From Halichondria panicea (taxonomy: Eukaryota > Porifera > Demospongiae > Suberitida > Halichondriidae): a DNA stretch of 64,000 bases. Of the stretch, positions 1 through 10,333 are shown piece by piece; within the stretch, counting starts at the first letter, position 1; the number at the start of each line of letters is the position of its first letter. The position numbers and the translations under genes are program-made. The stretch covers positions 2,804,001 to 2,868,000 of the forward strand of contig NC_087390.1 in assembly GCF_963675165.1 (NCBI RefSeq). Reading direction: 5' to 3'. Under the pieces are notes generated by a model. It did no database searches. It worked only from the letters and a program-made list of their open reading frames with translations, and was not told the DNA's origin.

Positions 1-340
1 GACTACGATGTTACTATCAATTTTATATAGCAGCCAGGAGTGCAAGTGCATGAATGCACTCCTGATTCTAGATATCATCAAAACTAAAAAAACGTTGCTA
101 GGATTGCCAGCAAAAGAAAAGCGCGAAAAAGCAAAAAATATATAATAAAATATTTTTACTGCCTATATTATTTTAATTTATTATATCCCTTTTGTTAAGA
201 CATCCGTACCCATAATTATTATGTCTAATTGTGTGAAGGAATATTGACACATAATTATTATCTCCTACACTGCACTACAGATCTGTTTAAGTTACTATAA
301 AGATATGGATTGGTTTTATTTATGCCACGTACCTAGAGAT
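1..340. other. AT-rich spacer, no gene seen
   Basis: No coding frame with splice support or known RNA is visible. A short hairpin-like pair (ggagtgcaagtgcatgaatgcactcc, interrupted) lies near position 38-63. The 9-bp sequence cctagagat at 332-340 is the left target-site duplication of the element that follows. Confidence 0.5.
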
Positions 341-893
341 TAGTCGAGCGCCGCCGTCCTCCTTGAAGGAGGTCGGGAATCAAGCCTATCCACAGTTTTG
401 TTCTGGCCTGTTACGCAATAGTATCATGAATACCATTTATTCTATGTGGGATTGCAGCTGGTGGAATTGTTGGATTTCCAACAACAGAACAAAACTGTGG
501 ATAGGCTTGATTCCCGACTAGACTGGCGGCGACAGCCCCTCGTGTACCGCGAGGGACTGGCAAACTGTCTATCAGTCACTCGTCTCAGCTGCAACGAGCA
601 TTGCAGCCTATCAGATTGCTCAACGTCATATTAGCCCTGTAATTGTAACCGCACTTACACTTCAGGGGATTCAGTGCATTCCATAGTAGCTGAATCTCAT
701 AGCAAAATTTAACCACATTATCTATAACGATATTCATGTTTAGTAGTGTCATACGATCTATTACACTTCCGCTGAGACGAGTGACTGATAGGCAGTTTGC
801 CAGTCGCTCGCGCTACACGCTCGGGCGGCTGTCACCGCCAGTCTAATTCCCGACCTCCTTCCGGGCAACGATAGAGGGCGGCGGCGCCCGACT
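341..893. mobile_element. 553-bp inverted-repeat element (MITE) with 9-bp TSD
   Basis: The ends are inverted repeats: TAGTCGAGCGCCGCCGTCCT on the left and, on the opposite strand, TAGTCGGGCGCCGCCGCCCT on the right. The element is flanked by identical 9-bp sequences cctagagat (332-340 and 894-902). Inside, 487-517 is inverted relative to 366-407 and 517-590 is inverted relative to 774-847, so the element is a nest of subterminal inverted repeats. There is no credible ORF. A 9-bp target duplication with long ends fits Mutator-like elements, but the superfamily is inference. A related terminus (tagtcgggcgccgtc) stands alone near 13635-13650. Confidence 0.8.
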
Positions 894-903
894 ACCTAGA
901 GAT

Positions 904-1201
904 TTGCAATGGGTACTGTACCAGAGACCGATTTCTTGGCGTTTCTTTGTTTTCTGAAGCCAGCTAGCTGTGGTACTTTCCCTTTCTGGTACATCACATG
1001 TGGATTTTTTTAATATTCATTACAATATAAAAACAACACATCTTTGTTTACATGCACACAACGTGGCATAATTGAAAACATTACACAGACAGACAAAACA
1101 TAGATTTTTCTATAGTGTGTCGTTAGAAGCAGACTGTTTAACGTTTACACACTTGTTACAAATTATATAAAACATCATAATTATACAGACAGACAAATGA
1201 A
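904..1201. other. Spacer with partial duplicate of the neighbouring last exon
   Basis: No gene seen. The stretch ctatagtgtgtcgttagaag (about 1109-1128) repeats ctatagtgtgtcgttggaag in the last exon of the next gene (about 1233-1252), so part of that exon has been copied about 120 bp downstream of its stop codon. Confidence 0.45.
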
Positions 1202-3176
1202 TTAATATCTAAAGAGATCTTTGTACTCGTTGCTATAGTGTGTCGTTGGAAGCAGAACTGGTATAAACCCATTGTCATCGTCTGGCACCTCAACTACAGA
1301 AACAATGGCATTAATAAAACATTAATTAGGAGCAAATTTAGCAATACTTACCGATTCCTGACTGTGTGTATGCAACTGAGCCCGGGTTTCCCCCCTCCAC
1401 TGGTTGCACACCACCAGCCATTACGTGCAATTGATGATGAATGATTCCAGCTTGTTGTCCTTGCTGCTCGTTATCGAGTTCAATATCGGGGAAGTGGGCG
1501 GGTGGCGGTCCGAGAAGAAAATTAACTGCTAGAACATCTTCACCCTCAATAGGTATGGCAATATCAATTTCCACAGGTAGAGTATCATCTGGAACTGGAG
1601 GGATTGGGTTGACATGAAGTGGAGGATCTTGGGCATTACCGGCTAAACATTCAAACTCTTTGTATCGTGGTACTGCATATACTAGAAGATCATGATGGTC
1701 AGCTGGGAGAATAGAATATCGTTCTTGCAAATCATTGCAAAGTGGACAAACGGGTTGTTGGTGACCTGTATCGTAAGTACCAGAAGTAGACGGGGGTGGG
1801 GGTACTTTAGGATCACCGTTTGCTGATGTTTCCAAAGCACCAGTAACCATTATTGCACCAACCTTGTCCGTAGTGTTCAAAGGTGGTTCTTTCGGATGTA
1901 CTGTGACTTCTAGTGGGACACCTTTCACCACCACCTGAGCATACGACAAGCCAGGGAGGATCAGTGCAGAAGATTGCCTACGATTGTTGATTCCTTGCTC
2001 ATTCTGTGAATTTTTGGGTAGCTTGGAAGAAACTGGTTTGGTTGCTATATTGGTAGCTTTTATTGTAGGGGGAATCAAAACTTCGAATTGCTTTCGCTCA
2101 AGACTTTTATGCTTGTGGTTATGCGTGTGATGCTGAGTGCTGGGTGGTACAAGCGAGCCATGAAAAGGGTGTGAAGATTGTTGTGCCTGTGGCCAATTAT
2201 CTTTAACTAGACTAGTTTCTTTGTTTGGAGGCCTGGAAGTACTTTGCAGCTGTGTATCATCCTTTTCATCTACGGGTATCACGTGAGGTTTGACAGACTT
2301 TGAAGTGCTAAGTTTGCGAGTTTTTTTCTGTTTTTTACGCATCCAAGCTCTAAATTTATGAGTTCCAGGTGGGGGAGGACGGGGAATTTTCTTTTGTTCT
2401 TTCTTATCTTTGTCATCATCGCCCCCTCCCCCGCAGCCACTACCAGAGACACTTTTTCCCCCCGTGAAAGTGGAAGCTGAGTTGTTGGAAGAAGCATGCT
2501 GCGAATTCGAGGAGTTGGAACTTCGTTTAGCTCGCACCCGTTTTCCTTTTCGACCAGAGTTACAACTATTTGCTTCAAGCATCAAGGGAGTGTGTGCATC
2601 ATAATGACTGTAGGAAATCGCGTAGTAATGTGGGATTGTGGGTGAATTAAATTGCCAGACAGTGGTATCCAATGACAGCGAGAATATTTTTTCAGTAGAA
2701 AAAGAATGTGTGTAGGTGCCAAAATGACCAGTAGTGGCGGTAAAGTGCTGCTTGAGGGCATGTCTATCGAGATAATTTGCATGTACATGAAGCTTCTGTT
2801 CGTTTATAACAAAAGTGTCCATACTAAATGAGGCACTGGTCTGATCATTTTGTATCGACGCCTGTTGAGCCAGAGGGAAAAGAGCTGTCATACATGTAAG
2901 TTTCTCCTTCCGCAAGTCTTTCGAGAGTATCTTTGGGACATCATTCCCAGTTGACAAACCATTGAGTGGACACGATATTTGTTGGGGTTGTGAGACAAAG
3001 TCTGTTTCGTCCGAAGAATTGTTCTGATGGTCCACATCAGCAATATCACTTTCAGGTTTAGGATTGTTATTCGAAAAATCGCTCTCTGAGAATCTTTCAA
3101 CACAGAGCTTCTCTTCATCCAGCAGCGTCCCTTTATCTAGCATCACGGAGTCCTGCAGAATGGATTGCCCCAACAT
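1202..3176 (-). CDS. Uncharacterised 638-aa protein, family member G1
   Basis: The function is unknown and I recognise no domain. Model: exon 1 3176-1352 (ATG at 3176, stop in frame just upstream), donor G|GTAAGT in phase 1, a 58-bp intron, and exon 2 1293-1202 (acceptor TTTCTGTAG) ending in TAA; the frame closes exactly. The protein is mostly low complexity: an acidic/Asn-rich N-terminal third, a Ser/Asn tract followed by GGGGDDDKDKKEQKK and a Lys/Arg-rich stretch (about residues 205-290), a Pro-rich segment, and a LSYAQVVVKG motif near residue 408. The C-terminus ends HYSNEYKDLFRY. It shares SLVPP, the SYA-x2-V-x-VK motif, intron phase and C-terminal pattern with the gene at 10334-12913, so the two look like diverged paralogues. 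An upstream non-coding exon is possible. Confidence 0.65.
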
Positions 3177-3650
3177 GAACGTGCGTAATTACACTAACAA
3201 CTATCTCATATCACTCCCATAAATAACATGAAAAGCTTACACTTAAACCCATTTGATGTGACTATAATTTATATATCAACATTTAATAACGTTGCTTGTG
3301 CTAATCGTAGATACACCTCTATCATACACGGATGAAAGTTTTATCAGGACGAGTACATGAAGGGGAGTTGTATATAATGTTAGTAATGTAAACTGCGTGG
3401 GTTGACATGACCATGTATGGCTAGTCGGGCGGGCTACAATCAGAAATTCTATCGCCTGTGCTTGCGGAATACACATATGTAATTAACCACTTAATTGAGA
3501 TGGCACGTGGGAGTTTTACAAACACACAGTATATGACATAATACTCAGACAACAATGCATGGTTTATGTATAGTACTTGTATAGTACTTGCTTTAATAAT
3601 TATATAGCCTTGATCTATGTACCTGTAGTGTACGTATTTCGTTAAATATG
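3177..3650. other. Upstream spacer of G1, no clear gene
   Basis: A donor-like site on the minus strand (TTTAAGT|GTAAGC, about 3230-3240) could belong to an untranslated first exon of the 1202-3176 gene. Short ORFs here lack splice support. Nothing else was identified. Confidence 0.35.
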
Positions 3651-3654
3651 GTAT

Positions 3655-4335
3655 TTGGGGCGAGCGTAGCGAGCCCTATCGTAGTGACGTCGGTAGAAAA
3701 TTTCTCTGTATGTATGTATGTATGTATGTATGTCATGGTATGTGCGGCCTGATAGCCGGTTTTTACGCACGCGGTCCTTACCAATTTAGTGTATTCCTCG
3801 TGTATTTTGCACAACTGGAGGCATAAGAAAAAGTTGCATAAATGAATCCTGACAACGAAAGCAAACAAGAAAGACTTCGATAAGGAGGGGATCGACACAG
3901 ACAAGCAAGAGCCCAAGAAACAGCTGAAGAGAAAGAAGTCAGGCTAGCCAAACGCAGAGAAAAGCACAGGGCACTAGGTATAACCATTGCACTGGATGCC
4001 AATAGAGCATCCCAGCAACTGAGACGGGACACAGAGACTCCTGAGGCCAGGCAGGCACGCCTACAGCAAATGGTTGCTTCCACCCAAACCAGCAGAGCTT
4101 CAGGTAAGTACAGGCGGCGTACAGGTGATCATTACAGATACTCCTGAGGCCAGACAGGCACGCCTACAGCAAATGGCTGCTTCAACTCAAACCAGCAGAG
4201 CCTCGGGTAAGTGCCACTGACAAGGCATTCATGATGATAAGCCAGTGTATTTTTTCTACAGAGACTCCTGAGGCCTGACAGGCACGCTTGGAACAAGACA
4301 GGCATAGGTATTCACAACACACAGATGTGAACCAC
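3655..4335 (+). pseudogene. Degenerate repeat ORF with ETPEARQARL units in successive mini-exons
   Basis: The region starts with ggggcgagcgtagcgagccc, then a (tgta)n microsatellite (about 3708-3733). A reading frame from ATG 3842 is broken by TAA after 13 codons but then runs open through a charged region (ETAEEKEVRLAKRREKHRAL) to ETPEARQARLQQM and a donor at 4104. Two more near-copies of the ETPEARQARL block follow, each behind an acceptor (about 4136-4206 and 4260-4310); the third contains TGA. Charged Arg/Glu repeats of this sort occur in Helitron-like and other transposon proteins of invertebrates, but assignment is inference. A second degenerate copy lies on the minus strand at about 16640-17145. 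Confidence 0.5.
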
Positions 4336-4389
4336 CTGTACTGCTAACACGCTCGCCCCATGACACCTTGTGTCACCCTAGTAATTAAT

Positions 4390-5415
4390 TAGAGGAATAT
4401 AGATGTAGAGTTAGGAAAAATTAAGGACAGCCTATATCGCTAAGTTGGGTGAGGATAGAATGGTACGGTGACCGAGAAGGGTCACCCATCTCTGCTTATC
4501 ACCACAATTAACCGCGCGCGGTAGGACACACACAACGCGCGCAGTTAAACAAAGAACCACACAAATGTTCAGTTCAATCTGTACAAGGTCAAAGGTCAAT
4601 GAATCATGTCTGCATTTTTAATTAACGCACGTATCATTTTTGTTGAGTTAAATTTGGTCCCACTATATACTAATGATATGCAAGAGTAGCTCCAGGACCA
4701 AATCAACTCACTGCGTCGATAGCGATTTCAGCAAAAGGAATATGTTGCGTTAATTAGTATGCGACCTTTAACCGTCGGGCATTATAGGAATAATTAATTG
4801 CGCTCATTTAATTTTTTACCGCGAGTGCGGTTAATTGTGGCGGTAGACGGATGACCCTGTAGAATGGTGGTAGATGAGCGTGGGCATGAGCTAGAGATGT
4901 TGGGCTGCCCACGTAGAGATCTATGACTATATACTAACATAAAACGTTGTGTGCCTGCAGCCTGCAAGCTGGACATGGACTTGAAATTGGAAATTTGCAA
5001 GCAGTTCACACAAGCTAGCTATACATTAGCTTGATATCTACTAGTCTAGACTGTGCGTTTAGATTCTATCTAATTCTTGTGTCTTTCTAACTGCTACTGA
5101 TTCATTATCATCTAGCAGGTAGCTACTGTCACCAGAGTTAGCTGGCCACATTGATTCAAGTAGCTTAGCTTGGTGGTACTTTGGCAGTGTCTTAGTATAT
5201 GCGTGGGAAAATACCTTACGTCAGGATTGTAAGGCTACATATCGCCCACGTTCATAAAAATCCTTATCACGCGATTTCCCTGTACGCCCATTTCTTTTTT
5301 ATTGCCTCATTTCGTCTCCTTGTTTGCTACCTTCTATTATACTGTAATAGCTTGACTATATACAGCATCTATGACAACAGAAAGAAAAAGGTAGGCCTGG
5401 GAACGAGGCTATTGT
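4390..5415. repeat. Dispersed repeat R1, copy 1 (interrupted by an insertion)
   Basis: The block resembles 6688-7296 over most of its length: shared gagcgtgggcatg, ctgcccacg, gctggacatggactt, agcaggtagctactg and the end aggcctgggaacgaggctat. Copy 1 is interrupted by the 395-bp element at 4465-4859, which copy 2 lacks. No coding potential is evident. Confidence 0.6.
4465..4859. mobile_element. MITE nested in repeat R1, 9-bp TSD
   Basis: Flanked by tagaatggt at 4456-4464 and 4860-4868. Subterminal inverted repeats are visible: gggtcaccc...caccacaattaaccgc (about 4480-4518) against gcggttaattgtggcggtag...gatgaccctg (about 4827-4859). The homologous position in repeat copy 2 (about 6738-6747) has one copy of the target sequence and no insertion. 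The outermost few bases of the left end do not pair perfectly. Confidence 0.55.
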
Positions 5416-5910
5416 TTTAATACAAGTCATGTCAGTAGACTACACTCATATTAACAGGACCAGACTTATTCTTGGGGAAAAAACAAAAAGAGCTGAGAAT
5501 AGGTCTGGAGACTTTTGCAATGATTTTGTGTGCACTAGTGGAACTTGGATAGAGCCAATGAGATACGGTCATAGGTATGTCACGTGGTTTTTAACACATA
5601 AAATGCGAGTTCCTGGAAGACTGCCATTGTTAGCAGTAGTCTGGAGGCCAAACCATTTCTGTGTGCTCTTGGAATGTCAATCAGTTAGAGATTTGTGAGG
5701 TTGGAGGCTTAAAGAACGAGTAGACATACTATAGAGGCATTAAAATCGCGTGACATACGTAGGTTTTACATTATTCTAGCAAGCTAGACCTATTTTCAGC
5801 TCTTTAGTCTGGCCCCTAGACTACGTAACTATACTATGAAAACTATGTAACGTAACATATTTACTGTTAAGCATCCAATGTCACCTAAACATTCCAAGAA
5901 CACAGGGAAA

Positions 5911-6102
5911 CAGTAGCGGAATCAGAATTCTTGAAAGGGAGGTTCCAGAAGGGCAGGCTCAAATCAGTTCACCTAAAAAAGGTCGTCACTTTTGAAACAG
6001 TAAGCATGTGCATCACACGCCCCCTTTTTGGCCTCTGGATTTTATTAAGTCTCAGAGGGGGGTTCAATTTAACTCAAAGAACCCCTCTGGATCCGCCACT
6101 GG
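5911..6102. mobile_element. Small inverted-repeat element
   Basis: The left end cagtagcggaatcag matches the reverse complement of the right end ctggatccgccactg with mismatches; the body has no gene. Flanking ggaaa/gaaat could be remains of a target duplication. ORFs crossing this stretch are not credible. Confidence 0.4.
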
Positions 6103-6687
6103 AAATTTGCCCCACTTTTTCCGGGCCCCGGCCATACTAGTTTTGTGTCTATTGAAATTCATTGCATTCCAAATTTCATCATTTTGTGTACAGGACCTAG
6201 TAGCCTCGTATTACTTGCCAGTTTTCATGAGAGGGAGAGAATCGTCAGGTTACTTTGGGCATACTTTTTTGTTGTTGGACGGAATGTTGGTAGATTAATT
6301 TTGCACGTGAGCTCTACCCACAACAGAGGCGTAGCCAGACTTTTAAGACAGGGGTTTCTGAAGAAAAATAGGTGGTGCGGCAGTGCCCCGAAATTGTTGG
6401 GGACACGCCCACTTTTGATACCCACCCTTTTAATTGGGGCACACCTACTGGTTATACCTATACTGCTCATTATTCATTCATTAAAGAAAAAGTACTTTTT
6501 TTACATGTCTAAACTTGTACTTCTGAATAAAGTTGTGCTTGAGTCTGAGAAATACTGGAGCAGGATTGATGGTGAATAGTGAATCTAAGGAAGACACTAG
6601 CCTCTACACAGGCTCTCCCTTTTCTGTTCTTTGTCACAATTGTTCAATAAGATAAAATACTGTATTAATCGTTCAAATACGGTATTA

Positions 6688-7296
6688 ATGGAGGAATAAA
6701 GAAAAAATAGAGGTAGAGCCTGTATCGGGAAGTCGCGTGAGGGTAGAAGGGTAGTAGAAAGGTTAAAATGAGCGTGGGCATGCAGAGCTAGAGTTGTTGG
6801 ACTGCCCACGTAAGAGATCTATGACTTATAAAACTTCGGCATATTGCCTGCAGTAAGCTGGACATGGACTTAAGTTTGCAAGCTGTTTATACAAGCTAGC
6901 TAGCAGTACTAGTCTAGATCGTGTGGTGTTTAGATTCTATATACACCATACTATTATTCTTGTGTCTGTAGATCTAAACTAATAGCACTCATTATCATCT
7001 AGCAGGTAGCTACTGCCACCAGAGCTGGCCATGCTGGTTCCCTGACTTGCAGTAGCTTGGTACCTTGGCAGTGTTCTTAGTACAGTAACTTTGAATGCGT
7101 GGGAGAATACCTTACGTCACTACATATCGCCCACGTTCATAAAAATCCTTGTGGATCACGCAATTTTCCAAACTAGGAAGGACTTTTCTTAACTGTACGC
7201 CCATTTCTTTCTTTGTTGCATCATTTTGCTTCTTTTTTGTTTATGGATGAACAATGACAACAGCAAGAAAAAGTAAGGCCTGGGAACGAGGCTATA
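6688..7296. repeat. Dispersed repeat R1, copy 2
   Basis: Uninterrupted counterpart of the repeat at 4390-5415, in the same orientation about 1.9 kb away, with the same internal landmarks and the same terminal aggcctgggaacgaggctat. Confidence 0.6.
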
Positions 7297-7361
7297 GGAA
7301 GACACTATAGTTAGCTGAGAACCTCCATAAAACAGACACTGATAGTCAGTTGACATTTCCT

Positions 7362-7452
7362 GTGCCTATAGTTCTCCCACCATGCATGCACAGCTCAGTG
7401 TAGATATATGATTATTGTATATATAGCTATGCATGGTGGGAGAACTAGGCAC
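7362..7452. repeat. Inverted repeat / short MITE
   Basis: tagttctcccaccatgcatg (about 7368) is matched by catgcatggtgggagaacta (about 7427-7446) around a short AT-rich loop. The flanks gtgcc and ggcac extend the stem. Confidence 0.55.
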
Positions 7453-8138
7453 TAGATATATTGTGTGCAGTACTATAATTATATAAAAATGAGTGCGGTT
7501 GAATGTGTTGAGACAAAGCCAAAGGATGACTAAGTGAAACGCTTCACGATCTCTCTGAAGACTGATGGCAATATTAATCACATGGAAAATATGGGCAGGG
7601 TTGCTCGATTTCAATTATAGGAACCTTGCCCATTTTTCTCAGCAAACTCCTGGGGGGGGGGGTTTCTGGGCAACCAGGAAACAATGGTAGCTATACACCC
7701 CTGCACGAAGAAGGTAATGCCTATTTTATTTTCAAGAACATTTCTATTTAGTGTACAGTGTGCGCATAAAATTGTGGGCAGTTTTCTATTTAGTGCGCTT
7801 TAAATTGTGAGTTAATTACATCATCTGTAATTGATCTGATTGGCTAGATTATATAATTATCTAGGAAGTGGACGTATATTCTACAGGAAGTGACAGGAAT
7901 TTCTCGATGGAATGAAAATACTACACCTCCACTTTTTACTTGTCTGTTCTTCCCAGTATCTTCAAAAAGCGTTCTGTTCCACAAGTTTTACTAAGTTTCT
8001 ACCATTGTCTTTCATGTTTTGAAGTCGTCCTTTTGTCACCGCTCCAGCTCACACAAATTCAATTTCTGCTGCTACGTATACATGTATAGCCTTTTTGTAA
8101 CCACGTCTCGCGCATGCGCAATGAAAATCAAGTTAGAT

Positions 8139-8316
8139 GTATAGCGGGTTATTTTTGAGGCACTAAATTTTCGCGGATTGCAGATTGCCCAAACAAAACA
8201 TTTCAAGGATTTTATTTTCGAGAATAAGAGATGTAAACCAATTTTTGAGGCACTAAATTTTCGTGTTTCACTCGAAAACCTCGAAAATTTCGGGCCTCAA
8301 AATAACCAGCTCCATG
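8139..8316. mobile_element. MITE of the TATAGCGGGTTATTTT family
   Basis: The left end tgtatagcgggttatttttg is the inverse of the right end caaaataaccagct. Inside, tttttgaggcactaaatttt occurs twice in direct orientation (about 8152 and 8242). Related ends are at 17222, 35978, 15105 and 53770. Confidence 0.55.
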
Positions 8317-10333
8317 ATAGTTCAAGTTAGATAGACCACACCCACTCGTAGAATATGTGTCTATGTAATCTCCGAGGAAAAGCCAAGGGAAACCAGGGTG
8401 GTTACTACTGGTTACTCTTAGATGTAGTCTGTCCTATATTTACATACTAAGCTAGAACGTGGTAGCATTAACCAAACGGTTCTCTCCCTCCAGCTCCCAC
8501 GCTATTAAATGAGAACCGGTTGGTAATACGAGACTAAGGACCTAGATCTTGTCACTTAGAAGTCAATAGAAACATCCGAAGTCAATAGAAACATACCTTT
8601 GTTGGAAGGAAGTATAAACTGCCGGACACAACACAGAAAATTAGAATCGTCTTTATTAATAATCTCTGGTGGGAACTTGGTGGCAGAGCTGTGTCAAATT
8701 CAAATGTCACGTGGTCAACCAGATTTGGCCACGTGACATCCTCTGTTACCATAGATACTGAAGTACTGTTTGCCTGGCAAGAATCCTCTGGCAAGAATCT
8801 AGATGTACAAACAAACATACATCAGAGATTCGATCTCTGATGTATGGTCAATGTAGTCTAGAATAGTCAAAATGTTGCTTTCAGTCCGACGACCGTGCAA
8901 CATGCACTGCACTAGCTATATAGAAGCAAGAAGTAAACATGGAGAATCATCCCAGGAAACGACTCCATGTAAACCTAGGTGTTGCAGCTCTGTAGTGTTA
9001 CAGCATACATCAAGGCCGTAGCAAGCGGTACAGTGCATGTGCATATCAAATCTCCTCTGACACTTCAATATTAATAATTATGCATGATACGAAATGTTTT
9101 ATGGTGAAATGACACTTTCACAAACATGTGAATGCTATAGTATTGTTTTTTCTGCAGGTCGCTTCGATTGGCTCTGAGTTCTAGACGTACTGAAACAGAC
9201 AATCTGAATAGCACCTGTGAACAGACTAGTTAGCACTAGTATAGTTTGAGCAGAGGCTAATCTAGTAATAATCTTTTGTGAAACACATGATTGGAAATGC
9301 ACAAACAATAATTATTGACGACGAAATAATGATCATTAGTGATAATTATGTTAGTCCTGTCTAGTCTAGTAAGGGGTACGTTGGTAACAAACAGTTTAAT
9401 GATATACGGACATTATAATTATTGCTATTAAAGCAAAAGCCAAACCATCAGCAACTATATTCCATTGTCATTATGTAACCGTGAGATGTACATTGCTAAG
9501 CAATAAATATGCCTATAATCACTCTTTATACACATACACACGATAATTATTACTTATATCAGTCAGATAACATGATTTATCTGGCAGGAATGTTCTAGAA
9601 GTCATTGCAGAGTGTATACATGCAAACATCCTGGACAGCGACTATAAATTACCACACGCATTTGCTGGCTATAATTCGACATACCGGTATAATTATATCG
9701 TTATTACAACATAGTCGCTAAAAATAGAACAGATGATTAGTATGACGATGCAAGCTATATAAAGGTACAAAAGCAACTTGCGGATTGAGAACAATGGTGC
9801 AATACAAAGATATTTGACAGAACTGAAGGACCACTGAATAGAAATTATGTCAAACAACTATGGACATTTTAAAGGTAACGTGCCCACTATATTATCGTTA
9901 ATTGATTAAGTTTCTGTGGGTATACAAATTCCGTGCATGGGTATACAAAAAATAATTATGCCTATAGAAAAGGCTTGAGGGGGTGCTACGTAATCCTAGT
10001 GAAAAAACAACATAATTCCTGTGTAAGTTAATTACTGCTCGCTGACATATCAGAGACCGCGCAACAATCTTTACAAATCACCTGCAGATAAAAAGGAAAA
10101 TAGTTGAGAATGTGACATACACATGACACATGCAATTGTTACTTTGAGGCACTTCGACAATGTGCAAGCATATATGCACTAGAATCACATGACAGAATTG
10201 AGGAAGTGTGGTTAAGAGAGTAGGTAGTGAAAGGTTTAAAGTAACAAGGTGTTAACAAATACAAATACAGCTACAATTGTACATCACCATCTACATAGGA
10301 AAAAAGGTGAGTATGCACGATTTATTGACAGGC
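8317..10333. other. Intergenic spacer, no gene seen
   Basis: No ORF with splice or homology support. Local structures only: an inverted repeat around 8467-8527 (accaaacggttctc / gagaaccggttggt) and a near-perfect palindrome at about 8818-8846 (atacatcagagattc / gatctctgatgtat). The last part is the 3' flank of the minus-strand gene at 10334. Confidence 0.5.

Noticed and set aside
5199-6579. Several ORFs of 70-144 codons on both strands
   Set aside because: They cross the ends of repeats and a MITE, have no splice support and no recognisable sequence.
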